A DNA stretch of 6,901 nt from Chitinophagaceae bacterium (GTDB lineage: Bacteria > Bacteroidota > Bacteroidia > Chitinophagales > Chitinophagaceae), in the NCBI GenBank assembly GCA_003534175.1, contig DPFD01000208.1, positions 15,475-22,375 on the forward strand. The letters are read 5' to 3'. Made by a program: the position numbers and the translations under genes. This document shows, piece by piece, positions 1-5,423 of the stretch; within the stretch, counting starts at the first letter, position 1; each line of letters begins with the position of its first letter. The notes beneath the pieces are model-generated. The model did not search any database. It had not been told where the DNA came from and worked only from the letters and a program-made list of their open reading frames with translations.

Positions 1-1094
1 ACTTTTTGCAATTCAGTTTCAGTAACACCATTTTCAGCAATGTTCCGGATTACGGCATACATACCTTCTTCAAGTTCGTTCAGTTTTGTCGCGTCGGCAG
101 ATACTGCATAGAGCAAAAATAAATTCGGATCGAATGATTCGCCTAGGCTGCTCTGTACCATGGTGGCCAGTGGCTTATTCTGTACCAGCTCCATATTCAT
201 TCTGGAGGAGTTGCCTGAGGTGAGAATATCGCTCAGCAGGGTAAGTGCATAAAAATCTTCATGCTTTGTTTCAGGTGTGCGGAAACCGATGCCAATGTAT
301 GGTGCTGCAATGTCTTTTTGCAACATGATGCGGCGTTCTCCTTTTTGTTCGGGTTCGGTGATATGCACGCGGGCTGGTTCGGGTTGCGCAGGGATGGGTT
401 CCAGGTATTTTTCAGCCAGTCTTTTAACGTCAGTCATTTTCACTGCTCCGGAAATAACCACTACGCAGTTATTGGGGGCGTAATACGTTTTAAAATATTT
501 CTCCAGGTCTGATTGCTTCCAGTTTTTCATGTCATCTTCATATCCCATCACCGACCAATGGTAAGGGTGTTCCTGAAACGACGTTGCATAGATGTTTTCA
601 ATCACTACCCTCCACGGAGAATTTTCAAGTCCGGTACTGCGTTCACTCAACACCACACCTCTTTCGCTTTCCACCATGGCAGAGTCAATGCTTAAGCTCG
701 AAATGCGGTCGCTTTCCAGATCAAAAATTACTTCAAGTGCCGAAGCGGGAAACCAGTTGGTATACACAGTAACATTTTGAGTAGTGTACGCATTGTTCGC
801 CCCGCCGTTGAACTCCATGGTTTGGTCGAATGCCTTCGGGCCGTATTTTTTAGCGCCGTTGAACATCATGTGTTCAAAAAAATGCGACAGTCCGGTGATG
901 CCCTGGTGTTCATTCCGGGAGCCGGCTTTGTAAAATAAATACATATTGGCATTGGGAATAGAGAAGTCTTCTACCACCAGGAATTTCATGCCATTCTTCA
1001 GGGTGAATGTTTTTACATCTTCAGGCTTCATCTGTGCGGATGCAATCATAAACTGCAAACACAGAAGTATACAGATGTTCAGTCTTTTCATCAT
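1..1094 (-). CDS. Secreted M16 family zinc metallopeptidase (insulinase/pitrilysin-like), C-terminus cut by window edge
   Basis: Reading leftwards from ATG at 1094, the frame stays open for 364 codons to the window edge, so only the N-terminal part is present. Residues 1-20 form a signal peptide (basic MMKR, hydrophobic core, ASA just before Gln21), which implies export to the periplasm or envelope. The inverted zinc motif HFFEH is at residues 71-75. The third zinc ligand is probably Glu151 in VVLSER, 76 residues further on, as in mitochondrial processing peptidase-type M16 enzymes. FNGGANNAYT and TVYTNWFP, after the zinc motif, are typical of the catalytic M16 domain, and a second structural domain begins near residue 230. 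Family knowledge: these enzymes degrade peptides or unfolded proteins; the substrate here is unknown. A second ATG at 1091 would work equally well. No Shine-Dalgarno is seen. A weak -7-like TAGCTTTA lies at 1117-1110. The family and catalytic competence of this half are secure; the total length is unknown. Confidence 0.92.
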   Translation of the reverse strand, partial: MMKRLNICILLCLQFMIASAQMKPEDVKTFTLKNGMKFLVVEDFSIPNANMYLFYKAGSRNEHQGITGLSHFFEHMMFNGAKKYGPKAFDQTMEFNGGANNAYTTQNVTVYTNWFPASALEVIFDLESDRISSLSIDSAMVESERGVVLSERSTGLENSPWRVVIENIYATSFQEHPYHWSVMGYEDDMKNWKQSDLEKYFKTYYAPNNCVVVISGAVKMTDVKRLAEKYLEPIPAQPEPARVHITEPEQKGERRIMLQKDIAAPYIGIGFRTPETKHEDFYALTLLSDILTSGNSSRMNMELVQNKPLATMVQSSLGESFDPNLFLLYAVSADATKLNELEEGMYAVIRNIAENGVTETELQK

Positions 1095-1293
1095 GCTTAA
1101 AAATTTTTGTAAAGCTAAGGGAATAGGAAGAAATGGTGCACAGATGAGGAGGGATGTTATTCTAATGATTCAATGAATCTGAAGAAGCTGTCAGGTTTGA
1201 TTATTCTGCAGCGGTATATTATCAGGAAGTGCACAGAAAGTTGGTCGGATGGATTTCGGGTAATCCATTACCGATAAGTATAAGAGGGTTGTA
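1095..1293. other. Intergenic region between DUF3276 gene and M16 peptidase gene
   Basis: About 200 bases lie between two minus-strand genes. The region contains a hairpin just downstream of the DUF3276 stop (described separately), a 9-base repeat GTGCACAGA at 1136-1144 and 1229-1237 of doubtful meaning, and the upstream region of the peptidase gene. No convincing ORF or strong promoter was seen. Confidence 0.6.
1246..1273 (-). terminator. Possible 3' hairpin downstream of the DUF3276 gene, without a U-tract
   Basis: ATGGATT (1249-1255) and AATCCAT (1262-1268) form a perfect 7-bp stem around a 6-base loop. CGG (1246-1248) and CCG (1271-1273) can extend it after a 2-base bulge. It lies about 20 bases beyond the DUF3276 stop. 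Neither strand has a T-run after it, so it is not a canonical intrinsic terminator; it could be a 3' stability structure or chance. Confidence 0.3.
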
Positions 1294-1581
1294 TTATGTT
1301 TTTTTGGCAAGCTTCAGTTTTCTTTTCGCCAGATCCACATCCATGAGCTTTTTGAATTTTGAATAAGTCTGTTGAAATGCCTCGGCAAAATCTTTTACAT
1401 CTTCAGTAAAGATCAGCAGCCGCTGATGAACAAATCCATTCTCTGTTTTTTTACTTTCTGAAATGTTGAGGTACAACTTACCCTGTTCGCTCTTTTTAAT
1501 GTCAAAAAAGTATGTACGTGAACCTCTTGTTAAATGGGTGGTGTGTATTTCGTTTCGCTTCATGACGACCGAAATTTCCAT
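1294..1581 (-). CDS. DUF3276 / PUR-like DNA- and RNA-binding protein
   Basis: This 95-residue basic protein resembles the DUF3276 (PF11680) family of small PUR-domain proteins, common in Bacteroidota and spirochaetes. Seen: the family core, with SRTYFFDIK at residues 21-29, LYLNISESKK at 36-45, and a later helix LIFTEDVKDFAEAFQ at 56-70. These correspond to the strand-strand-helix PUR repeat. A lysine-rich tail (KRKLKLAKK, 86-94) suits nucleic-acid binding. The start at 1581 is bounded by an in-frame TGA at 1596-1594, only four codons upstream, so no longer form exists; Met7 is an alternative. The gene stands alone between the M16 peptidase and a long noncoding stretch. Family knowledge: the spirochaete homologue binds DNA and RNA; a regulatory role here is inference. 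The C-terminal half is more divergent than the core. Confidence 0.8.
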   Translation of the reverse strand: MEISVVMKRNEIHTTHLTRGSRTYFFDIKKSEQGKLYLNISESKKTENGFVHQRLLIFTEDVKDFAEAFQQTYSKFKKLMDVDLAKRKLKLAKKT

Positions 1582-1603
1582 TATATCCTGCTTTCAAGCA
1601 ATG

Positions 1604-1635
1604 GTGTTTTTCCTCCTCTTAAGTGATAAAAACAC
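1604..1635 (-). promoter_or_regulatory. Inverted repeat (possible leader hairpin) upstream of the DUF3276 gene
   Basis: Perfect 8-base arms GTGTTTTT (1604-1611) and AAAAACAC (1628-1635) enclose 16 bases. On the minus strand the loop contains AGGAGG (1617-1612), a Shine-Dalgarno-like hexamer that is about 30 bases from the ATG at 1581 and so too far away for ordinary use. A 3-base GCA/TGC extension is possible across a CAT bulge. If transcribed, it would form a stem-loop in the 5' leader. The stem is mostly A:U and of modest stability. Confidence 0.35.
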
Positions 1636-1912
1636 TGCTTCTTCTTTGGCCGTTGTATATATGGTTAGATACCGGTAACAGCTGTACATTTTTTTACGAG
1701 AGAATGAAATCCTCCAGCTGCAAATCGCTGTTTGTATATTATGATGTTGAGGTGCTTTTCTGAAGATATATTCAGCAGTTCGTACATAGCCCATACTGAA
1801 AACAGATGCCCATTTCCCTGCATTTCCGGTTGTTCAGGGGAACTATAAGCCCTCCGCCCGGGTAAGACGCTGAAAATGATATTCAAAATAAAATATTTAA
1901 AAAACAATATAA

Positions 1913-1967
1913 AATTATTGAAAAACAATAAATATGTATATATTTGCTCATCACTTTAATTATTGAA
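1913..1967 (+). repeat. Palindrome and 10-base direct repeat flanking the operon promoter (candidate operator)
   Basis: AATTATTGAA occurs at 1913-1922 and again at 1958-1967, 45 bases apart, bracketing the -7 box; the second copy overlaps the start codon. The first copy is part of a perfect palindrome, TTATTG (1915-1920), five A, CAATAA (1926-1931). CAATA also occurs at 1905-1909. The arrangement would suit binding by the dimeric Cro/C1-type regulator encoded at 2510, but the AT-rich background makes chance repeats likelier than usual. Confidence 0.4.
1918..1946 (+). promoter_or_regulatory. Bacteroidota-type promoter for the DUF2975 operon
   Basis: TATATTTG at 1939-1946 matches the Bacteroidota -7 consensus TAnnTTTG exactly. 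TTG at 1918-1920 can serve as the -33 element with an 18-base spacer, slightly short of the usual spacing. Transcription would start near 1950, giving a leader of roughly 15 bases before ATG 1967. Confidence 0.6.
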
Positions 1968-2506
1968 TGATGTCTAAAACAAACAATTTTGTATTTATAG
2001 TCTTGCACATTATTGCCTGGCTCATTTTCGTTGGTTTGTCTGTTGAAGCAGGCGGTTATGTAGTAAACTTCTTTTTTAGTGTATACAAACCGGAATTGAT
2101 TCCGAACCTGTATCAAAAGCTCGATATAACCAATCTCTACAGTAATAGTCCGCTAGCCTTTTTTGGACTATATGGGTTTATTTTGTTTGTTTCAATTTTA
2201 AAAGCCTGTCTCTTTTATACTGTAGTTATACTCATGCATAAAATCAATATGGAAAAACCTTTTAGTTCATTGGTAGCTTCGAAAATATCACGCATCAGTG
2301 TTATCACCGTTACCATAGGATTGATGAGTTATATTGCTTTACAGATTAGCAAAAATCTATCGCATCATGGTTTGGAAACCGGTGCAATACATGAGATTTG
2401 GGCAGATAGTAAGGCATTCATTTTGATGGGTGCGGTAATTTATATCATAGCCACCATTTTTAAAAAGGGAGTGGAATTGCAAAACGAAAACGATTTAACT
2501 GTATAA
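1967..2506 (+). CDS. DUF2975 family membrane protein
   Basis: This 179-residue protein has four hydrophobic segments, at about residues 8-28, 65-90, 110-127 and 149-167, with a polar 40-60 loop between the first two. It ends in a short charged tail, FKKGVELQNENDLTV. This topology, the tail and the position directly before a YozG-like regulator match the DUF2975 family, found as such pairs in Firmicutes and Bacteroidota. The biochemical function is unknown. Only 3 bases separate its stop from the regulator's ATG, so the two are surely co-transcribed and probably translationally coupled. It is the first gene of a four-gene operon whose promoter lies just upstream. ATG 1967 is followed at once by a second ATG (1970); either could be used. 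Plausible inference: it senses a membrane condition and controls the regulator, but nothing in the sequence shows this. Confidence 0.8.
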   Translation: MMSKTNNFVFIVLHIIAWLIFVGLSVEAGGYVVNFFFSVYKPELIPNLYQKLDITNLYSNSPLAFFGLYGFILFVSILKACLFYTVVILMHKINMEKPFSSLVASKISRISVITVTIGLMSYIALQISKNLSHHGLETGAIHEIWADSKAFILMGAVIYIIATIFKKGVELQNENDLTV

Positions 2507-2509
2507 ATT

Positions 2510-2722
2510 ATGCCAATCGTTGTAAATCTTGATGTGATGATGGCCAGGCGAAAAATGTCGCTCAATGAGTTGTCTGAAAAAGTTGAGCTTACACTGTCCA
2601 ACTTGTCTATTTTAAAAACAGGAAAAGCAAAGGCCATTCGTTTCAGTACATTAGAGGCTATTTGCAAAGCGTTAGACTGTCAGCCTGCTGATATTCTGGA
2701 ATATGTTCCTGGTAAAATGTAA
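2510..2722 (+). CDS. YozG-like Cro/C1-type HTH transcriptional regulator
   Basis: This 70-residue protein is essentially a lone Cro/C1 helix-turn-helix domain. The two HTH helices are MSLNELSEKV (residues 16-25) and TLSNLSILKTGKAKA (28-42). Next comes the subfamily signature IRFSTLEAICKALDCQPADILEY (43-65), which spans the last two helices. The full length is normal for the family; there is no ligand-binding or dimerisation domain. It follows the DUF2975 gene after 3 bases, the usual partner. Family knowledge: such proteins bind short operators; the targets of this subfamily are poorly known. Candidate sites are the palindrome and direct repeat at the operon promoter, suggesting autoregulation. 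The HTH assignment is secure; repressor versus activator cannot be told. Confidence 0.9.
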   Translation: MPIVVNLDVMMARRKMSLNELSEKVELTLSNLSILKTGKAKAIRFSTLEAICKALDCQPADILEYVPGKM

Positions 2723-2747
2723 GCAGTTATTTTTAAAAACGAACAAT

Positions 2748-3131
2748 ATGAAAAATAAGCTATCACATTTTGCCATTTATATTGACGACATAGAACGGGC
2801 AAAGAAATTTTATGAAAGTGTTTTTCAATGGGGGTTCAATGGCTATGGCCAGGATGACTTTTTGCAGATAAAAACGGATCGGTCAGATAACGGTGAATTG
2901 ATTGGTGCGTTACAATCCAGAAAATATTCACCTGTTCCAGAAAAAATTGTAGGATTTGAATGTACGATAGGGGTAGCAAATATTGATGAAACCATATCAA
3001 AAGTAGAAAGCAATCTTGGAAAGATTTTAATGCCTAAAACACCTATTCCTTCTGTTGGTTACATTGCAAAGTTTTTAGACACGGAAGGGAATTTATTTTG
3101 CGCAATACAATACGACAATACGGCAAAATGA
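2748..3131 (+). CDS. VOC superfamily (glyoxalase/bleomycin-resistance-fold) protein
   Basis: From ATG 2748 the protein has 127 residues, normal for a single-chain VOC protein with two paired beta-alpha-beta modules (about residues 5-58 and 67-122). The first has HFAIYIDDIERAKKFYESVF (7-26). The second ends in SVGYIAKFLDTEGNLFCAIQ (102-121), the 'DPEGN' turn of the group of predicted lactoylglutathione-lyase-related enzymes (COG3324). His7 is at the usual first metal-ligand position. The second-module histidine of true glyoxalase I is not evident, so metal use and reaction are uncertain. An in-frame ATG at 2703 would add 15 residues, but it overlaps the upstream regulator's end and precedes the conserved domain, so 2748 is preferred. 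It lies 25 bases after the regulator and overlaps the next gene by ATGA. Detoxification or antibiotic sequestration are possible roles; neither is shown. Confidence 0.85.
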   Translation: MKNKLSHFAIYIDDIERAKKFYESVFQWGFNGYGQDDFLQIKTDRSDNGELIGALQSRKYSPVPEKIVGFECTIGVANIDETISKVESNLGKILMPKTPIPSVGYIAKFLDTEGNLFCAIQYDNTAK

Positions 3132-3568
3132 CAAAACCACGAGATCTTCATATTGACTTTCAGTTCTATCTTGATTTAAAGGACAAGGAATTAATAAGCC
3201 TGTTTATGGATTTGAGAAAATTCATTTTAGAGCTTTATCCTGATTGTAATGAACTGCTTTATCAAACACATGCCTTAACAGCTGTATTCTCCGTTTCTGA
3301 TAAATTGTCTGATGCTTTTTGTATGATACCCATTTACTCCAATCATCTGAACCTGGGATTTAACAAAGGAACACGATTGAAAGACCCTCATGCATTGTTA
3401 TCAGGAACGGGAAAATTAATCAGGCATATAGATGTTAAAAAGAAGTCTGATTATAGAAATAATAAAACTAAAGCATTAATACAGGAGGCAATTGAGTTTG
3501 CAATCAATGATATGGATACACCATCATTACACAAAGGCAAAACAATTTCAAAAATCAAGAAGCTGTAA
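3128..3568 (+). CDS. DUF1801 domain-containing protein
   Basis: The 146-residue protein starts at ATG 3128, which overlaps the VOC stop codon (ATGA), a sign of translational coupling. An in-frame ATG at 3098 lies inside the VOC gene and adds residues that do not fit the family, so it is rejected. Residues 20-60 form the N-terminal helix and P-x-x-x-E region (LYPDCNELLY). Residues 74-103 carry the signature LNLGFNKGTRLKDPHALLSG followed by GK..RHIDV, as in DUF1801/YdhG-type proteins. The final helix is at 113-127 and the C-terminus is lysine-rich. Family members are small cytoplasmic proteins of unknown function; a structural similarity to frataxin-like folds has been noted for the wider family. 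No catalytic residue can be named. It ends the AT-rich operon; no clear terminator follows on the plus strand. Confidence 0.8.
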   Translation: MTKPRDLHIDFQFYLDLKDKELISLFMDLRKFILELYPDCNELLYQTHALTAVFSVSDKLSDAFCMIPIYSNHLNLGFNKGTRLKDPHALLSGTGKLIRHIDVKKKSDYRNNKTKALIQEAIEFAINDMDTPSLHKGKTISKIKKL

Positions 3569-3706
3569 ATGACTGCTCATATTCATTGGCGTTTTGAATT
3601 TCCCGATGTAAATGCGCTCTAGATTTTTGCCTCACATTCTACATTAACGATTCAAATGTTTCAAATCTTCCTTCGAACATTGTATACAAACTTGGTTTAA
3701 ATACAT

Positions 3707-3732
3707 AAAAAAACCGCCTGCAAAGAGGCGGT
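3707..3732 (-). terminator. Rho-independent terminator of ndk
   Basis: On the minus strand, the GC-rich 7-bp stem ACCGCCT/AGGCGGT (3732-3726 with 3719-3713, 6-base loop) is followed at once by seven T (3713-3707). It lies about 22 bases after the ndk stop. The plus strand has only a short T-run beyond it, so it may stop transcription from the DUF1801 side poorly. Confidence 0.9.
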
Positions 3733-3754
3733 GTATTTTAGGGAAACCGTTGAA

Positions 3755-4171
3755 TTAAAACTGCTCCAGTTTACTGAAGAAGAAATCGCCTTCGATGGCT
3801 GCGTTTTCATCGCTGTCGCTTCCATGGATAGCATTTTCACCCACAGAAGAAGCAAATAATTTGCGGATGGTACCGTCTTCGGCATTGGCGGGATTGGTGG
3901 CACCAATCAGTTTGCGGAAATCTTCCACTGCATTATCTTTTTCAAGAATAGCTGCCGTGATAGGGCCGCGGCTCATGAATTCTACCAGTTCTCCATAGAA
4001 CGGGCGCTCCTTATGTACGGCATAAAACTCACCGGCTTTCTGCGCGCTGAGGTGTGTCATTTTCATAGCCACGATTCTGAATCCGGCCTTGTTGATCATT
4101 GCCAGAATGGCACCGGTATGTCCTTTTTCAGTTGCGTCCGGCTTAATCATGGTAAAAGTTCTGTTGCTCAT
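3755..4171 (-). CDS. ndk: Nucleoside diphosphate kinase
   Basis: This 138-residue protein has the normal length of a short bacterial NDK. It transfers the gamma-phosphate from ATP to NDPs through a phosphohistidine and balances NTP and dNTP pools in the cytoplasm. Catalytic features are all present: Lys10 in MIKPD, Tyr50, the phenylalanine of RPFY (58), Arg86, Thr92 in ATNP, Arg103, Asn113 and the active-site His116 in NAIHGSDS (113-120), followed by the C-terminal FFF core. The start at 4171 gives the exact family N-terminus ([11 protein letters not shown]). It is a single-gene transcript with its own -7 box and intrinsic terminator, divergent from the nrnA-like gene. Nothing is missing or odd. 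Identification is as certain as motifs allow. Confidence 0.97.
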   Translation of the reverse strand: MSNRTFTMIKPDATEKGHTGAILAMINKAGFRIVAMKMTHLSAQKAGEFYAVHKERPFYGELVEFMSRGPITAAILEKDNAVEDFRKLIGATNPANAEDGTIRKLFASSVGENAIHGSDSDENAAIEGDFFFSKLEQF

Positions 4172-4189
4172 TTTTTCTCAATTTGGGCG

Positions 4190-4197
4190 CAAAGATA
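4190..4197 (-). promoter_or_regulatory. Bacteroidota -7 promoter element of ndk
   Basis: Read on the minus strand, TATCTTTG (4197-4190) matches TAnnTTTG exactly. The transcript would begin near 4186, giving a leader of about 15 bases before ATG 4171. No good -33 TTG is seen at the usual distance. Confidence 0.6.
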
Positions 4198-4316
4198 GGG
4201 CAGGATGTGGTTTGAAGAAGGCATGATGCGTATTAATTTTTCTTAAATCCCTCTTCTGGCTGTTCATTTCTCTTTTGTTGGGTTTATATTTTCAAAGACT
4301 TTCACAATAAATAATA

Positions 4317-4324
4317 TACTTTTG
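4317..4324 (+). promoter_or_regulatory. Bacteroidota -7 promoter element of the nrnA-like gene
   Basis: TACTTTTG at 4317-4324 fits TAnnTTTG exactly and lies only 10 bases before the ATG at 4335. Transcription is then expected to begin near 4328, leaving a leader of only about seven bases. No convincing -33 element is present in the AT-rich stretch before it. Confidence 0.55.
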
Positions 4325-4334
4325 CGCCTCATTT

Positions 4335-5354
4335 ATGCGGCCTTTAGAAGAAATATACACCCTGCTGGATACCCCCAGAAAAGTAGTGATTACCATGCAC
4401 CAGAAACCCGACGGTGATGCGATGGGGTCAGCGCTGGGATTGTATCATTATCTGAAAACATACGGACATGATGTGGTGGTAATTTCTCCTACCAACTGGG
4501 CTGATTTTCTGCAATGGATGCCCGGCACCAGCGAAGTGATCGATTACGAACGGGAGAAAAGCCGTGCCGATTTGCTGCTCCAACACGCCGAATGGATTTT
4601 TTGTCTGGATTTTAATGTGCTTTCCCGCACCAAACGTATGGAAGAATCTCTGGCAGCCGCGCCCGGAGACAGAATCCTGATTGACCATCACCAGCAGCCC
4701 GAAATAGCACGTTTTACCTGGGGCAGGAGTGATGTGCATAAAAGCTCTACCGCCGAAATGGTGTATGATTTTATCACTGAATCAGGCGGAGCCAACCGCA
4801 TGTCGCTTGAATGTATTCAGTCTATTTATACCGGAGTAATGACCGATACCGGCAGCTTCAGGTTCCCGGCAACCACGGCCAGTGTGCACCGCTTGGTGGC
4901 TGATTTAAAAGATCGCGGATTGCAGCACAGTGTGGTGCATGAAAACATTTACGACAACTTCACCGAGAACAGATTCCGGTTTATTGGCCATGTGCTCAGT
5001 CATTTACTTGATGTATATTATGAGTACAACACGGCCATCATTACAGTGCCTCAGCAAATCCTGCAGAAGTTTGACATTAAAACGGGCGATACTGAAGGAC
5101 TGGTGAATTATCCTCTGGGAATTCAGGGAATTCGACTGGCCGTTATCATTGTGGATCGGGGCGAAGAAAGAAAACTGAGTTTCAGAAGTAAAGGAGGGTT
5201 TGATGTAAATATCTTTGCCAGAAAATATTTCAATGGAGGTGGACATGCGAGTGCGTCGGGCGGATCGTCTTACGAACCACTGGAAAAAGTAAAGCAACAG
5301 TTTTTAACGGCCATGAGAGAAAATGCGGCTGAACTTAGTTCATATTCATTCTAG
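4335..5354 (+). CDS. nrnA: DHH/DHHA1 phosphoesterase, NrnA-like nanoRNase and pAp phosphatase
   Basis: The protein has 339 residues, typical of bifunctional NrnA. Family knowledge: it hydrolyses 2-5-nt RNA remnants from the 5'/3' end and 3'-phosphoadenosine-5'-phosphate in the cytoplasm, substituting for oligoribonuclease (Orn). DHH motifs are intact: motif I HQKPDGDAMGS (22-32; His22, Asp26, Asp28), motif II CLDFN (Asp92), motif III DHH (117-119) and motif IV MTDTGSFRF (169-177; Asp171). These ligate two metals. The C-terminal DHHA1 substrate-binding domain has FRSKGGFDVN (283-292) and GGGHASASGG (301-310). ATG 4335 gives the normal N-terminus, and the -7 box just upstream rules out a longer form. 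It is divergent from ndk and 69 bases before the FKBP gene, with no terminator between, so co-transcription is possible. Substrate preference cannot be read from the sequence. Confidence 0.88.
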   Translation: MRPLEEIYTLLDTPRKVVITMHQKPDGDAMGSALGLYHYLKTYGHDVVVISPTNWADFLQWMPGTSEVIDYEREKSRADLLLQHAEWIFCLDFNVLSRTKRMEESLAAAPGDRILIDHHQQPEIARFTWGRSDVHKSSTAEMVYDFITESGGANRMSLECIQSIYTGVMTDTGSFRFPATTASVHRLVADLKDRGLQHSVVHENIYDNFTENRFRFIGHVLSHLLDVYYEYNTAIITVPQQILQKFDIKTGDTEGLVNYPLGIQGIRLAVIIVDRGEERKLSFRSKGGFDVNIFARKYFNGGGHASASGGSSYEPLEKVKQQFLTAMRENAAELSSYSF

Positions 5355-5423
5355 TCTACCCTCAAAAATGAGCAATAAAAATTAGTTTATACTCTTCTAA
5401 ATAAAAATTAAAATAACTTTTCT

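Larger units (their letters stand above)
1582..1966. other. 385-base stretch with no convincing gene; upstream regions of two divergent transcripts
   Basis: This separates the minus-strand DUF3276 gene from the plus-strand DUF2975 operon. Short minus-strand frames exist (up to 87 codons, 1665-1928), but they have no recognisable domain and overlap the promoter region of the operon, so I do not call them. The right end (about 1880-1966) is extremely AT-rich and carries the operon promoter and repeats. The left end carries an inverted repeat in the probable DUF3276 leader. The middle (about 1640-1880) shows nothing I can assign. No TAnnTTTG element was found for the DUF3276 gene. Confidence 0.6.

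Noticed and set aside
261..1176. Several plus-strand frames across 261-1176
   Set aside because: They lie opposite or beside the M16 peptidase, whose catalytic motifs are intact on the minus strand, and show no domain features; they are shadow frames.
1136..1237. GTGCACAGA direct repeat in the intergenic region
   Set aside because: Two 9-base copies with no flanking structure or mobile-element context are compatible with chance.
1594..1794. Minus-strand 66-codon frame in phase with the DUF3276 gene and separated from it by one TGA
   Set aside because: It looked like a possible stop-codon readthrough extension or a broken N-terminus. The DUF3276 core is complete without it, the translated sequence shows no domain, and a chance open frame of this length is common.
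1665..1928. Minus-strand 87-codon frame
   Set aside because: It begins in the AT-rich promoter region, has low-complexity hydrophobic N-terminal residues caused by that composition, and resembles no family I know.
2703..2747. Upstream ATG extending the VOC protein by 15 residues
   Set aside because: It overlaps the end of the regulator gene and adds residues before the first conserved strand; ATG 2748 gives the normal family N-terminus.
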